A program made the position numbers and the translations under genes. A stretch of 64,000 nucleotides of DNA from Diplodia intermedia (lineage: Eukaryota; Ascomycota; Dothideomycetes; Botryosphaeriales; Botryosphaeriaceae): assembly GCA_021495925.1 (NCBI GenBank), contig JAKEKT010000128.1, forward strand, positions 1-64,000, given 5' to 3'. The notes under the pieces were generated by a model. The model was not told the origin of the DNA. It made no database searches and saw nothing but the letters and a program-made list of their open reading frames with translations. Of this stretch, positions 12,333 to 22,843 are shown in pieces; position 1 is the first letter of the stretch, and the number at the start of each line of letters is the position of its first letter.

Positions 12333-13199
12333 TCATGTATCCCGTTCGATATCTTCTACCCTCACCCTCTTGTTCGAACCCACAATCCTCGCGGATCTCA
12401 GGAATCTCCTCTGCCACTTATCACAAAGTCGTTCAGTAGGGCTGACGAGGCCAGCAAACACTGAGATGCCAAGCATGACGGGCCAGAATGGCACACCCCC
12501 GCAGAATAATATATCAACGACAATAGCGCCCTCGAAGCCGGTATAACCCAGCAAGAAAGCGACCCACATGACGGCCCAATGTTTGGCTGTTCTCTCGGAC
12601 GTGGGGTTGTTCGCTACGCCGCTGAACAAGCCCTTGGGTGCCCGCGGGACATCCATCGTAACGAGTGGTCGGCCGTTGATCGTCGTGCCTTCGATGCAAA
12701 GGGGCTGAAGCTCTTTTGGGAAGTGGAGTGCTTCGCCATCCAGCTGGACATTCTCCCAAGCGGGCATGAGGAGGTGGAACGGAGCGTCTTCATGGCCTTC
12801 GCTGCGCAGGCTCGCCATGTGGCGACAGAGATGGTCCAGACTGTTCGACATCATGCAAAAGGAGCTGGGAAGGCCGCCGCTACGCTCGACCATGCCGTGG
12901 AAGGCCGGGTACCAGAAGTTGTCGGCGTGGTAGATGAAGTATTTGTCGCCGCTGTCTCGGGTCTCGTCGGTTTTCATGCGGATGAGTTCGTAGACGTACT
13001 TTGCGAAGCCTCCGGGGCTGCCGATTCCTAGGATCTGCAGCTCATTTGCCACATGCGCGTGATCGCCGGTGTGCTTGATGCTTTTCTCATGCCTGTTGGC
13101 CGTGGCGAAGTCATCCTGCTCGTGCTTTTTGAAAGTGCTCCGGACCCTTCCAGCTTGTCCACTCGTGGGTTGGGTTGGCGCCATCTTGATTTGCGTCAT
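12333..13199 (-). CDS. Unknown protein with C-terminal transmembrane segments
   Basis: One exon encodes 288 residues. I do not recognise the family. The first 50 residues are polar and basic. Residues 50-200 have the composition of a globular domain (LGIGSPGGFAKYVYEL, YHADNFWYPAFHGMVERSGG). Residues about 210-255 hold two hydrophobic segments (WAVMWVAFLLGYTGFEGAIV and FWPVMLGISVFAGLV). A basic tail follows. The layout suggests a soluble domain anchored by a C-terminal membrane hairpin. It is convergent with the gene at 10705-12199. Confidence 0.65.
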   Translation of the reverse strand: MTQIKMAPTQPTSGQAGRVRSTFKKHEQDDFATANRHEKSIKHTGDHAHVANELQILGIGSPGGFAKYVYELIRMKTDETRDSGDKYFIYHADNFWYPAFHGMVERSGGLPSSFCMMSNSLDHLCRHMASLRSEGHEDAPFHLLMPAWENVQLDGEALHFPKELQPLCIEGTTINGRPLVTMDVPRAPKGLFSGVANNPTSERTAKHWAVMWVAFLLGYTGFEGAIVVDILFCGGVPFWPVMLGISVFAGLVSPTERLCDKWQRRFLRSARIVGSNKRVRVEDIERDT

Positions 13200-14085
13200 G
13201 GCTTTCGGAAAGAAAACTCTTGGTGATATGAATCAAACGAACTCGAGGCGCGACTCGAATTATTTAAAGACTTCTTCAGGCCAAGTAGAGGGGGCTCTTC
13301 CGTGGTTTGGTGCGCCTGGCCAGGTTCCATGGTCGACGCTACCGCATGGGTATACATGGGATCTCTTTCGCATAGCTTGGTGTGCCACAGAATAGGCAAG
13401 GATGGTGGGGCTGTGCCACTTCCATCTAGGCAGCCATTTTACGCACCCTCGGTAGACGCTGTGACGTAACGCATCCTTGCATTTCATACTCACTGTACAG
13501 CGGGAAAGCCAAGCGATAACTTTTCGTAGCTGACTTATGCCCAACTAACTCAGATAGAAGATAAATGACGTCGCTAAAATGTGATAAACTAAAAGAAGGA
13601 AGAGAAGAGACAAGCGACCCAGCCGCCCATGTCACCCCCAACGGCTTTGACACAACCGTAGTAAACGCCCACACTTCTTCCTTATTTCTTGTAAGGCTGG
13701 TTAAATTTTGAATATATATATCGCATGTCATATAACACCCCTGTTGTTGGCCGATGAAACTATGTAAGGCAATGTCGGTCTCGTAGTCAACAACGCCTTG
13801 GGAGCTTATCCCGCGCAAGACATGTCCAGGCAGGAACACAGATATTCAGACCCCAACAATGCAGTGACGCTGGGAATAGAAAGCCTTGACCAAGGTGGTA
13901 CAAGCCAAGTTCGAGTGTGTCTCTAATCTTGCTATATCAAATATCGGCGAGTGAGTCAACAGAAGGTTACTCGGTGATAGGTGCGGGTGAGGCGGTGCTG
14001 TCCACAATAATACTTAATGCCATGTCCACTTAAACGACAATAGCCGCCGTGCTATTGTAAATCCTATCCACGTCTCATATGATGC
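13200..14085. other. Intergenic, AT-richer, no gene seen
   Basis: This stretch lies between the divergent genes at 12333-13199 and 14206-15843. A minus-strand frame of 137 codons at 13426-13839 has no domain or splice support. It includes an alternating TA run (ATATATATAT near 13716). Confidence 0.5.
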
Positions 14086-14090
14086 TTGCA

Positions 14091-14098
14091 TATAAAAA
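14091..14098 (+). promoter_or_regulatory. TATA box
   Basis: A consensus TATAAAAA lies 115 nt upstream of the start codon of the gene at 14206. Confidence 0.5.
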
Positions 14099-14205
14099 AC
14101 CTCCCATTCGACGCATCCCTCTACCTGTCAACCTCAGCCTGAACCACCTCGTCTGCAACTCAAGGAGCAAAAGCGACGAACCATCCGCCAAACCCATCCG
14201 ACAGC

Positions 14206-15843
14206 ATGGCCAACCCTACGCAGCAGCCGAACCAAGCCGACGACTGCCGGGAGCAAGACTTGTACCAACCTGTCTCGAACCAGCCAAACGTCACCTACGG
14301 TGCTGATGGCTTCGACCTCGCCCTCTTCAACACGCCAGACACTTCCACCGAGAACTTCTGGGCCGACATTCTCACCGGGCTCGCCGTCGACCCGATCGAC
14401 GAGCACCCACCGGATCCGACCCCTTCCCGCGACGACGACGCCGCCACCGCCGCAACCCACCAGCAGCAAACCATGCAAGCTCCGCTGCCCACGTCCGCGC
14501 CACCCACAAGCAACACCAGCGCCTCGGACAGCGACCAACCACGGCAGTATCCAGTGACGCATTTTAGCAACAACGACATGGTCACTTCCCTCCAGACCGA
14601 AGGCATCATGTCCCGACAGGAAAACCGCTACGGACGTCAGTCCACAAGCTCGACGACGCAACAGAGCAGCATGAAGCGCAAGCGCAACGACCATCACCAC
14701 CCCGCCGCATCGCACACGTACACGGCGGAAGCAACGCAACAGCTTCATCGTCACGGATATAAGCAACCAAGAACCAGCAGCAGCAGAAGCAGCAGCGACA
14801 TGGACGCCGCCATCGACAACGACATCGACAACAACAACAACAACAACAACAACAACAGCAGCCGGAGGAGGAGGAGGACGAGCGCCGGCGCCTCCCAAGC
14901 CAACCCACTCGTTCTAGAAGACAACGGCAGCGACGACGACGACAACGACGACGACAGCAGCACCACCCACGAGCAACAGCACCACCACCGAAGCCGCCTC
15001 GTAGTACCCCCCACCCATCCCCAGCCCCAGCCCCAGCCGGCCACCGGCTCAGCAACAGCAGCCGCGCCATCAACCACGCCGACAACAACAACAACCACTC
15101 CCTCTCCGCCTCCCCAGACACCGGTCGCCTTCGCCATCCAAGAGACCATCACCCTGCCCACGACGCTCGGCGGCGGCGACGGCGGCGGCGGCGGCCGCGC
15201 CCACCGCACCTACGCCTTCTCGCCCGCCTGCAACGTCGGCGTCCGGCGCGGCGGAAAGCTCGTGTCCGTCGTCAAGCGGCGCAAGGGCTGCGGCGACGAC
15301 GACGACGACGGCCGCGACGAGCGGCAGGTGCTGCATTTCACGGCGAACAGGGGGACCGCGGCGGCCGCCGCTGCCGATCATCGCGGTGAGGAGGGTCGTC
15401 GTGGTCATCGCGGGGCTGCTACTACTTCTGCTGCTGCCGCCGCTGCCGCTGCAGCCGCTGCCACCAATGGCGAGAGCAGCAGCCATGACGACGACAACAA
15501 CAACAACGATGGCAACGGCGGCGGCGGCGACAAGAGCGAACCCGACCGAACTCACTCTGCCGGCGGGGATGAGCTCGTCGGCATGCCCTTCAAGGTCGTC
15601 GGCTTCGGGCCCTGCCAGCGCTGCTGCCGGGAGGAGACCAGGGCGCTGTGCGACCGCAGCTACCCGTGCCGTGCGTGCGTGGGGCAGGCGGGAGGCGATG
15701 CGGCGGCGGCGATGGAGCTGTGTCGGCTGCCCGTTGTCGAGAGGCCGGACGACGCGGTGGACGGAGATGAGTTGATTGACAGGGGGGTTGTGAGGGTTGT
15801 GAGGCCGGGGATGGTGGTGGTGGTGGTGGGGGAGGAGGAGTAG
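14206..15843 (+). CDS. Low-complexity protein ending in a variant six-cysteine cluster
   Basis: One exon encodes 545 residues. Most of it is disordered: runs of Asn (near residues 205-213), Arg, Asp, Ala, Gly and Pro/Gln. Basic nuclear-localisation-like patches occur (MKRKRNDHHH, SSRRRRRTS). Two short better-ordered parts stand out: residues about 305-365 (TPVAFAIQETITLP, then RTYAFSPACNVGVRRGGKLVSVVKRRKG) and the C-terminal 85 residues. The latter contain C-x2-C-C-x7-C-x5-C-x2-C followed by a further Cys 15 residues on, similar to but not the same as the Zn2Cys6 spacing of fungal transcription factors. A nuclear regulatory role is plausible but unproven. The trinucleotide repeats in the gene are prone to length change. 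Confidence 0.65.
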   Translation: MANPTQQPNQADDCREQDLYQPVSNQPNVTYGADGFDLALFNTPDTSTENFWADILTGLAVDPIDEHPPDPTPSRDDDAATAATHQQQTMQAPLPTSAPPTSNTSASDSDQPRQYPVTHFSNNDMVTSLQTEGIMSRQENRYGRQSTSSTTQQSSMKRKRNDHHHPAASHTYTAEATQQLHRHGYKQPRTSSSRSSSDMDAAIDNDIDNNNNNNNNNSSRRRRRTSAGASQANPLVLEDNGSDDDDNDDDSSTTHEQQHHHRSRLVVPPTHPQPQPQPATGSATAAAPSTTPTTTTTTPSPPPQTPVAFAIQETITLPTTLGGGDGGGGGRAHRTYAFSPACNVGVRRGGKLVSVVKRRKGCGDDDDDGRDERQVLHFTANRGTAAAAAADHRGEEGRRGHRGAATTSAAAAAAAAAAATNGESSSHDDDNNNNDGNGGGGDKSEPDRTHSAGGDELVGMPFKVVGFGPCQRCCREETRALCDRSYPCRACVGQAGGDAAAAMELCRLPVVERPDDAVDGDELIDRGVVRVVRPGMVVVVVGEEE

Positions 15844-18428
15844 GGGTGGGAGAAGAGGGAGGAGAATAAGAAGAAGAACGAAGATAAGGGAAGGGAAGAG
15901 AGGGGAGTAGATGTCTGGTGAGCTGGGTTCGGCTGGTGGGGGAAAGGCGACCAAGAGTCGGCTCGGCTGAAGTGGTGGACGTCCGTGGCAGGAGGCAAAG
16001 CCTTAGAGATTTCCCGTGCGGTTTTCGCATGATGAGGGGGCAGGCGCGGTGATTACTCAGAAAGTATTGTCAGAGAGGACTTCGAAAGCGCGTGGGAGGG
16101 TTTCCAAATACTCAGGGCCTAGCTGACCATAGTCGAGACTACTTGTGTAACCGTGGGATGCGAAGGAGCTGTCCAGGGTTCGTCAGCACCATGGTGCATT
16201 GTGAATGTGACCCACATCGTGGTCGTCGACCCAGCATCGTGGAACAACGGGAAAACGATGGAGCACAGCTTCCCGCCACGGAAAGCCAACGAGTAACATC
16301 CATGGATGGATGGAGGAGAATGCACGTCTTCCGGGGGCGGGTTCAGCAGATCAGTCGCCTGACCCTTGCATACCAGCTCTTCAACAAGATCATGGCACTG
16401 TCCCAGCCGGCTCGTCGGATCTATGCGCGCCAACGTGGCCTTGCTGATATGATGCATAGCCGACGCAGTCTCTTCACGCGTGTGTGAGCCCATTTACTTC
16501 GGCGATCTGATGCAGAGATACCCCAATCGGCAACGAGCCTCTCTCCGATAGCCGGGTGAAGACCTTGCAGCATGCGCCAGTGAGCAGGGAAAACTGCCAA
16601 GGCGCTTTCAAGCGTCGGAACGGCTTCCGTCTCCGCGGTTGAGACGTCAGTCCTCGGTCTAAACGTCTACACCCGTAGCCGCGCTTGGTGGTAGGAAGCC
16701 GAGATGGGGAAATGGCCGGAAGATATTTCGCGGCTCACTCTGCGAGCAATCAGCAATACCCTTCGACTTGTGACAACACTTGTAGGCAATGGTTCGCGGT
16801 TCAGTTTCTTTCCGCCTGAAACACACAGTCGTCCGGCAACTCAAGACCTCTCCGCGCTTGGCGCGTGAGCGTGGTACAGCAGCGCGTCTAGATCCTCTAA
16901 CTAAGTAGCATGGCGCTGTCAAGACGCCGATATGTGATATCTCACATTATGGCGACCATAAGCTGAATAGGAACATGGTGGGGGTGCGCGGTTTCGTATA
17001 CTCAGGTGCGCTTTTTATGCGGCAACTGCAGTCGACTTCCGTAAACGCGCGCTTGCGCTTGCAGTGGCATCAGGAGGAAGGGACTTACAGGGAGCGTCCA
17101 TGTCCAACGGATCACTCTTCTGATCTCGCCGATGTGGCAACCTATCAAGAGCGTCACCGCTTCCTTGGTCCGCACAGATAGCCACACGAACCGAACCGGA
17201 GACCACTGGCATGGTCTTGGACGAGGCTAGGCGTATCTTTCTCGTTGATCTCCATCGAGGTGCCCTGAGAAGCAAGCTTTAGCGGAATCGGGATACCACT
17301 TCCTTTGCGTGTCGACAAGGCCATGTTCACTGACGTGGTCCCGAGCAAGGCTACCCTGTCTCCTTCAGCCTTGGTAGAACCAAACCAGACTTGTGGGCCG
17401 ATGGAATAGACCGTCGAGACGCGGGCCAGCCGTGTCTCGCTGAATGAGACGTGCTTCCAGCTTCGACTAATCAAGAATGCAGAGCGGGATCGCCCGGGGA
17501 AGCTGTATGCCATGCCGTTTTCTGCACAGCCAAGGCTAGACCGGGAATAATGGTCCCAGGGAAGCCGTGAGCTGAGCTCGCATCGCATCGCATCGCATCG
17601 CATCGGAGCTCAGTAGCATCAACGACCGACCCATATCTTAGACAGTGGTGTGACCGTGAGGAAGGCGAGGATGCAGACTGTAGTCATGGCCGCATACGTG
17701 GAAGGACATCTCGCTTCCAGCGTCTCTTTGCTTCTTCCTCGTTGCAGGGGCCCACCAACCCAACAAAAGCCGCAAAAACTCCATTGTCAGGCCGCAACAC
17801 ATGAGGCCAAGATATCAGGGTAACTCGGCCCGCAAAACTCGTTTCCTGGACCAAAGCGAGCCTCAAACAATTGGTTGTCAATTCTTTGCCGTTGTGGTGT
17901 GGAAACGTGTGTCAATTGTGGGCGCGGCGGGCAAGGGTTTCTTGCAGAATGAGGCGGGCCTTAAATATGTGGTGTAACCATGCAACCGGCACAAACGGTG
18001 CGGGGCGGTATTACCGATTGATCGCTTGTATGACAGCCCGCGGCATACTGAATACCCTTCTACAAGTGTAGAGATGTCGGCAAAGTAGACCAGAGAACAT
18101 ATCGCTGGCGTAGCTGTAGGGCGCCTAATGTGCATCGCAAGGCGGAAAATGATCGGCTAAGGCCATGCTTTGGCGACTTTAGACTGCTGCGGTACGCCTG
18201 CATCCGAGATATGTAGTCGCAGTCGGTTCTGCAGGGCTTGGTCCCTGCGGGACTGGTGACACACGAAGGCGTCGAGGGCGGCATCGTACGCGGCACGACC
18301 GGGCTTCTGACGGCTGGGGTTGCATGTTGGTCAACGGCATCTCGTCAGGGCGATGAAATTCATGCTGTGTGCTATCCAATGACTGAGCTCCATGATGCTG
18401 CAGGAAATCCTCCTGGCGCCTGCTGTTC
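15844..18428. other. Intergenic 2.6 kb, no supportable gene
   Basis: Minus-strand frames at 16119-16493, 17154-17603 and 17684-17881 have a somewhat protein-like composition, but I could not join them with credible splice sites or recognise a family. A (CATCG)5 microsatellite lies at 17581-17605. Confidence 0.45.
17581..17605. repeat. (CATCG)5 microsatellite
   Basis: Five perfect pentanucleotide units in noncoding DNA. The same pentamer recurs three times at 20323-20337, just before the start codon of the LisH-WD40 gene. Confidence 0.9.
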
Positions 18429-19331
18429 CTACTGAAGGCCGCTGTGCTCCGTTCTCAAAAAGGTTATCTCGATGCGGCCTTCTCCGTTTGAGCCAATTCT
18501 CTCATCGATCGAGTTTGGTACCTGGGGTCCACCGCTAGCTTCAACCACAAGTTCAATCCTGATTTCTGCTTCAAGATCATTTGCTTGCTGACCACCGACC
18601 GCTGGTCGCAAAGACACATTGGGCGTTGGACGAGCAGCCAGCACTTGAGGGGCCTTGACAGCCCAGTCGAAGCCGTGTTCGCTCGCAACATCCTTGGTAG
18701 GATTGCCCGGATGCGCCAAGATAGCGTCGTAAGCGCCATGAAGACGCGCGATGTCAGGCGTGTGGACAAAGATGTTACTGATTCCGAGAGCACCGCACGG
18801 ATGACGCAGGCCCTGAGCACTCGCCGATACCCTGAGCTCCCTGGCGGTGACATCGTGGCACCAAAACGGGGCCAGGCCCCTTCTGGTGCCTTCAGGGAAT
18901 GTCACAAACCAAGCAATCTCTTGACCGTCGGGTTTGCGTCTTCCACCACGCCGGGGCTGCGCATAAGCAAAAGCGGCCATCGCGCCATCTTGTTGCTTGC
19001 TTCTCCACTCATCCAATCGAGCCGCAACACGGCCGACATCCTGGACGTCGGGAGACGTGAGGGCCCAATCTATGACTCCGTATCGCTTGTCGCCCCACCA
19101 ATGACCATCTTTGTTGGCGGGATGGTCGTCGATAAAGGCGATAAGCTCAATGTATGTGCCATCCTGGAAGACGATGAGCTTGTTCTCCGTCTTCCCATCG
19201 GCATGGCGGCCGCCGGGGCTGAGGGTGAAGTTGGACGTGACCCAGGCCGGAGGGTTTAACAGATCCCGATGAGGGAGGAGGATGATTATGTGATCCAGCT
19301 GGACGGACGGAAAGGGCTGCTGTTCAACCAT
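18429..19331 (-). CDS. Glyoxalase-like domain protein
   Basis: One exon encodes 300 residues from the Met in MVEQQPFPSVQLDHI. The frame stays open 28 codons further upstream, but the upstream part has no domain similarity. The start QLDHIIILLPHRDL followed by FTLSPGGRHADGKTENKLIVFQDGTYIELIAF-type sequence is characteristic of the Glyoxalase_3-like family in the vicinal-oxygen-chelate superfamily. In this family an N-terminal beta-alpha-beta-beta-beta module carries a metal-ligand-like His (His14 here) and a Glu in YIEL. A second module follows from about residue 165 (GALGISNIFVHTPDIARLHGAYDAI). The substrate is unknown for this fungal group. It is likely cytosolic, with no signal peptide. Confidence 0.8.
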   Translation of the reverse strand: MVEQQPFPSVQLDHIIILLPHRDLLNPPAWVTSNFTLSPGGRHADGKTENKLIVFQDGTYIELIAFIDDHPANKDGHWWGDKRYGVIDWALTSPDVQDVGRVAARLDEWRSKQQDGAMAAFAYAQPRRGGRRKPDGQEIAWFVTFPEGTRRGLAPFWCHDVTARELRVSASAQGLRHPCGALGISNIFVHTPDIARLHGAYDAILAHPGNPTKDVASEHGFDWAVKAPQVLAARPTPNVSLRPAVGGQQANDLEAEIRIELVVEASGGPQVPNSIDERIGSNGEGRIEITFLRTEHSGLQ

Positions 19332-20320
19332 GGTGTCGAGGTTTGGGGAGAGGTGCAGTGGGTGGAAGCGGGCGAAGATGAGGGTTTGTGTTGTGTGATT
19401 GAACCACAAACGCACGCCAGCGCTGTTCAGGCTAGACGTGTGGGGCCCCGCGAGCCTGACGTGCTTTCTTCACGGCCCCTCACATGCTGACCTTTTCAGC
19501 CTTGGATTCCTGTTGTCGGCGGCCATTGGCCATCCTGCACTCGTACAGGTGTTGCACAATCCGTGGAAGCATCGCGGGTTTGAATGCTGTGCAGCTTGCC
19601 GTTTCGCACTGCTGCAGAACATCTCTTCTTCGGCACGACACTCGCCTGCCTGCAGCCTGGTCACGATGTGATGGCTTTCGCAGCCACACGCGATGCACTC
19701 CGCAGGCCGCGGGTCGCAGCTGATGCGGGGACGTGAGAAAGCCACCAGCATCTTGTCCACACAACCCTTCTCCCGCCCTCCCCTTGCTCGGTGTCTGTCG
19801 AGACAGCATCCGGGCCAGAACCTGCATTGAGATAGCGTAAATGGATTCGTCTGTGAGCGCACTAGGCATCTTTTCATCGCCTTGGCGCCATGCATGGTGG
19901 ACCATAGTCTTGTCAGGCGCGGTCTTCGGCTATGGAATTCTTTCGATGATGAAGTGTACGTTGCAAGTTGCCGTCACGTAGGGCGAGGGCGCTGTGTGTT
20001 CTGGGGAGTCCGTGCCGGGCGTGTTGCAGTACATGCTTATGTTCCAAGGCAGGCGTGGTGGGCGGAATATATTCCTGAAGATAGCCGGGTCCGATGTGAT
20101 GTAAGGAAAACGAAAAGCGCGGGATGCAAAGAGTAATAGAAGCTGGTGTTGACGACACCGGATGGAGCTGGCGAATGGAAGGTGCGGCTAGCGTCTCTGC
20201 GGCGGGGCACGAGGCACGGTTGTCATCCTCATCTGAACCCCACCAACAACATTCGGCCAATTCCAGCCACGAATACGCACGCAACAGCCGCGGCCATTCT
20301 GTACTTCAAGTCCACGGCCC
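19332..20320. other. Divergent intergenic region, no gene seen
   Basis: About 1 kb between the glyoxalase-like gene (minus) and the LisH-WD40 gene (plus). Both promoters should lie here. The 141-codon frames on the minus strand overlap one another in different phases and have no features. Confidence 0.5.
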
Positions 20321-20322
20321 CG

Positions 20323-20337
20323 CATCGCATCGCATCG
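20323..20337. repeat. (CATCG)3 just upstream of a start codon
   Basis: Three perfect copies of the pentamer end two bases before the start codon of the LisH-WD40 gene, so they lie in its leader. Confidence 0.8.
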
Positions 20338-20339
20338 CC

Positions 20340-21912
20340 ATGCCCGTCCCGCAGCCTGCTGTCCTGGTGGCCCGCTTCCTGCGAGGCAACAACTATTCCA
20401 ATGTCGCTCCCCGCACTCGGCCGCAGAGCCCGTCCGTCTACTGACCGGATCCTACAAATAGACTCTGGCCGCCTTTCTCGAGGAAGCAAACCTACCTCCC
20501 GATGCAGGCACGCTTGCGAAGGGTGATCTCACCATCGAGCAGGTGCTCCGCGAGAAGGAGACCTTCGACTTGACCTCGAATTTCGAGAGACTTGGTGTTG
20601 AGGATGACGATAAAGGATGGCGAAAGCCAGGTACTTCTCCTCGTTTTATGGCGTAGGCTGCAACACTGACACGCCGCAAGCACCTTCAACCGCCACAGAG
20701 CTCACCAAGTTGCCGGCTGCCTCGAACATTCTGAACACGTCCGTCGAACTCCTCGCCGTATCCGACGACACATTAGAACCCTTCGTACTATCGACAACCG
20801 CGGACCGTCGGCTACACATGTTATCTGTCTGCGAAGGCTCGTTCAAGCTCGAACGCTCGCTCAGCCAGGTACAGGACTCGCCAATCTTGTCGTACACTGT
20901 GCTGGGTCAAAGATATATCCTCATGACGAGCATGTCGGGGAAGACGGTGCTCTACGATTGCCGATCTGACGCAGTGGTCAGCGAGCGGCGGGATCATTCC
21001 AAGTATGTTGTGACGGTAGCCAGCCATGGACAACCAAATGGTACCTGGATTGCAACCGCAGGGTGGGATGCAAAGGTGTTTCTCTACTTCATTGAAGGCG
21101 CTGCAGACGGCTCCCCGCGGCTTCAAGCACCCGTTTCCGCACTCACGCTTCCTTCGAATCCAGAAGCATTGCTGTTCATTGAGCATCCTGAAACCGCAAA
21201 GCCCCTGCTCGTGCTAACCCGAAGAGACTCGACGTTCCTCTACTATTATGCTCTGCCCAATTCAGCGGCTGGCGTTGCAGACGGTCCCGGTGAACTGCCA
21301 CTGCTTGGGAAACAGAACCTTGCCCCTAGCTCCAACGCATGGATTGCCTTCACGCCATCTAGCATTGCTCTCTGCCCGAGGGACTCCTCTGTCGTGGCGA
21401 TCGCAACGTCTGCTGTCCCACACATGAAGCTCATTGTCGTCCGGCTGCTTGTACCACCTGCCTCAGGCATCGAATCTGGATCGGAAGACGTTAGTAGTGC
21501 AGTTGGAACCCCAGCTGCAGCCGCGGATCAGGGCCATTTCGTGTCCTTGAACCAAGCAACGCAGGCGCGAGCAGCCTTGGCAACGCAAGAGCGCGAACTT
21601 GCGGCTATCCTTGTCCAGTGTAACACGCTGGCGCCGCAAACAACGTACTCGACGCCGGCACTGGCATGGCGGCCGGATGGGAGCGGCGTGTGGGTGAACG
21701 GTGACGACGGGGTTGTTCGAGGCATAGAAGCCAACACGGGCAAGGTGGTCGCAAGCCTGAGCGGGCACGAGGCGTCATCGAAGGTGCGGTGCGTTTGGGC
21801 TGGGAAGGTCGGGCCGGCGGGTCAGGACGGTGAGGAATGGATGCTGAGCGGCGGCTTCGACCAGAAGCTGATTGTCTGGCGAATACCGTCGGCGGAGGCT
21901 GAGTCTTCGTAA
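20340..21912 (+). CDS. LisH and WD40-repeat protein
   Basis: Three exons (20340-20402, 20462-20630, 20681-21912) give 487 residues. Exon 1 joined to exon 2 restores a LisH dimerisation motif at about residues 5-38: VARFLRGNNYSN followed by TLAAFLEEANLP. From residue about 85 on, the protein has the pattern of a beta-propeller with WD40-like blades. Examples are LHMLSVCEGSFKLERSL, ATAGWDAKVFLYFI and a clear last blade with SGHEASSKVRCVW followed by MLSGGFDQKLIVWRI. LisH-WD40 proteins are scaffolds that dimerise and assemble complexes; the partners of this one are not apparent. Intron 2 (50 nt) has a normal GTACTT donor. Intron 1 (59 nt) needs an unusual GTCGCT donor, but the LisH helix is broken without it. 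The gene may be a fungal orphan member of the family. Confidence 0.8.
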
Positions 21913-22636
21913 CTACGCGGCCGGTGATCTGGTGACCGCCGACTGCCCCGAGAATGAAGCACCGCGCTCATCGGCATCTGCTCATGCGTTGCGGGCGTTG
22001 GCTGGCTGGCTGCGCAGCGCTGAGCGGCCGGCGGGGAGCATGAACCATTGGCGATGCGAGAGCAGCAGCGAGCTGCAGCGACCACGAAGACGAACCACCG
22101 GCCCGCTCTCCACTGCGCTACTCGGTCGACGGTGTCGCAGACGCGCGCGGCACATGATGGTGGCCGGGCCCTGGGCTATCGCGTTACACAGGCAGCATGC
22201 GGCGGGCAGTGCAGCGGCCAGCGGGCATTGTCGCCACGCTAGGTGTCTCTGTGTCTGTGCCCAGAGGATGGCGGGCCCACGCGCAGATGCAGAGGCAGAA
22301 TGGAGCCGCCGAGCTACGTATCTAAAGCGGCAAGCCGGCGACACTGCCAGGCGACCGCACGCTGCCCGCCATGCAGCTGCGTCTGACGTCCCCGGATTGT
22401 TCTCGGTCTACCCCATGCTGGCATCCCTGCTCGCATGCACCCGGCAAGCGGGCCCTTCGAACCATGTCGCTGTAGCCCCATCCCTGCCTGCAAGGGCTTC
22501 CAGCACCGGGCGGACGGTTCGTCGAGAGGCCTGCATGCTATGTCTCCCGTCCTCTCGCTCGGCTGTCTTGTATGCCACGCACGTTATTGGCGCGCCGCCG
22601 TGCTTTTTGCTCCAGCTCGCTGAGCCAGCGGCCGCG
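21913..22636. other. Intergenic, no gene seen
   Basis: GC-rich region between two genes on the plus strand. Frame 21872-22945 is open through here for 357 codons but is Arg/Ala/Ser-rich low-information sequence that overlaps the end of one gene and the start of the next in another phase. It is not a gene. Confidence 0.5.
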
Positions 22637-22643
22637 TATAAAT
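22637..22643 (+). promoter_or_regulatory. TATA box
   Basis: TATAAAT lies 207 nt upstream of the start codon of the two-RRM gene; CT-rich tracts typical of fungal transcription start regions follow. Confidence 0.5.
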
Positions 22644-22843
22644 CCACCCTGTGCTTCGCTTGCTCGCCTCAATCTCCACCCTACGCTCTCTCATCGCTTC
22701 TTTTACTTGTGTATCCGCTCGCCAAGCTCTCGGCAAGCCAGCGTCGCTCAGCATCTGTCACGCGGCTTCCCACAGTTGCCCGGCCGCCATCGCTCCTTGC
22801 CCCGAGACGAGCAACCCTGCTGCTACTGTCTCATCAATCCGTC

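Noticed and set aside
12370..12390. GTTCGAACCC word as a tRNA T arm
   Set aside because: It lies inside the coding frame at 12333-13199 and has no surrounding cloverleaf.
13426..13839. 137-codon minus-strand open frame
   Set aside because: No domain, no splice sites, AT-rich intergenic composition.
16119..17881. Minus-strand frames at 16119-16493, 17154-17603 and 17684-17881 as exons of one gene
   Set aside because: The translations look partly protein-like, but no credible donor and acceptor pairs join them and I recognise no family.
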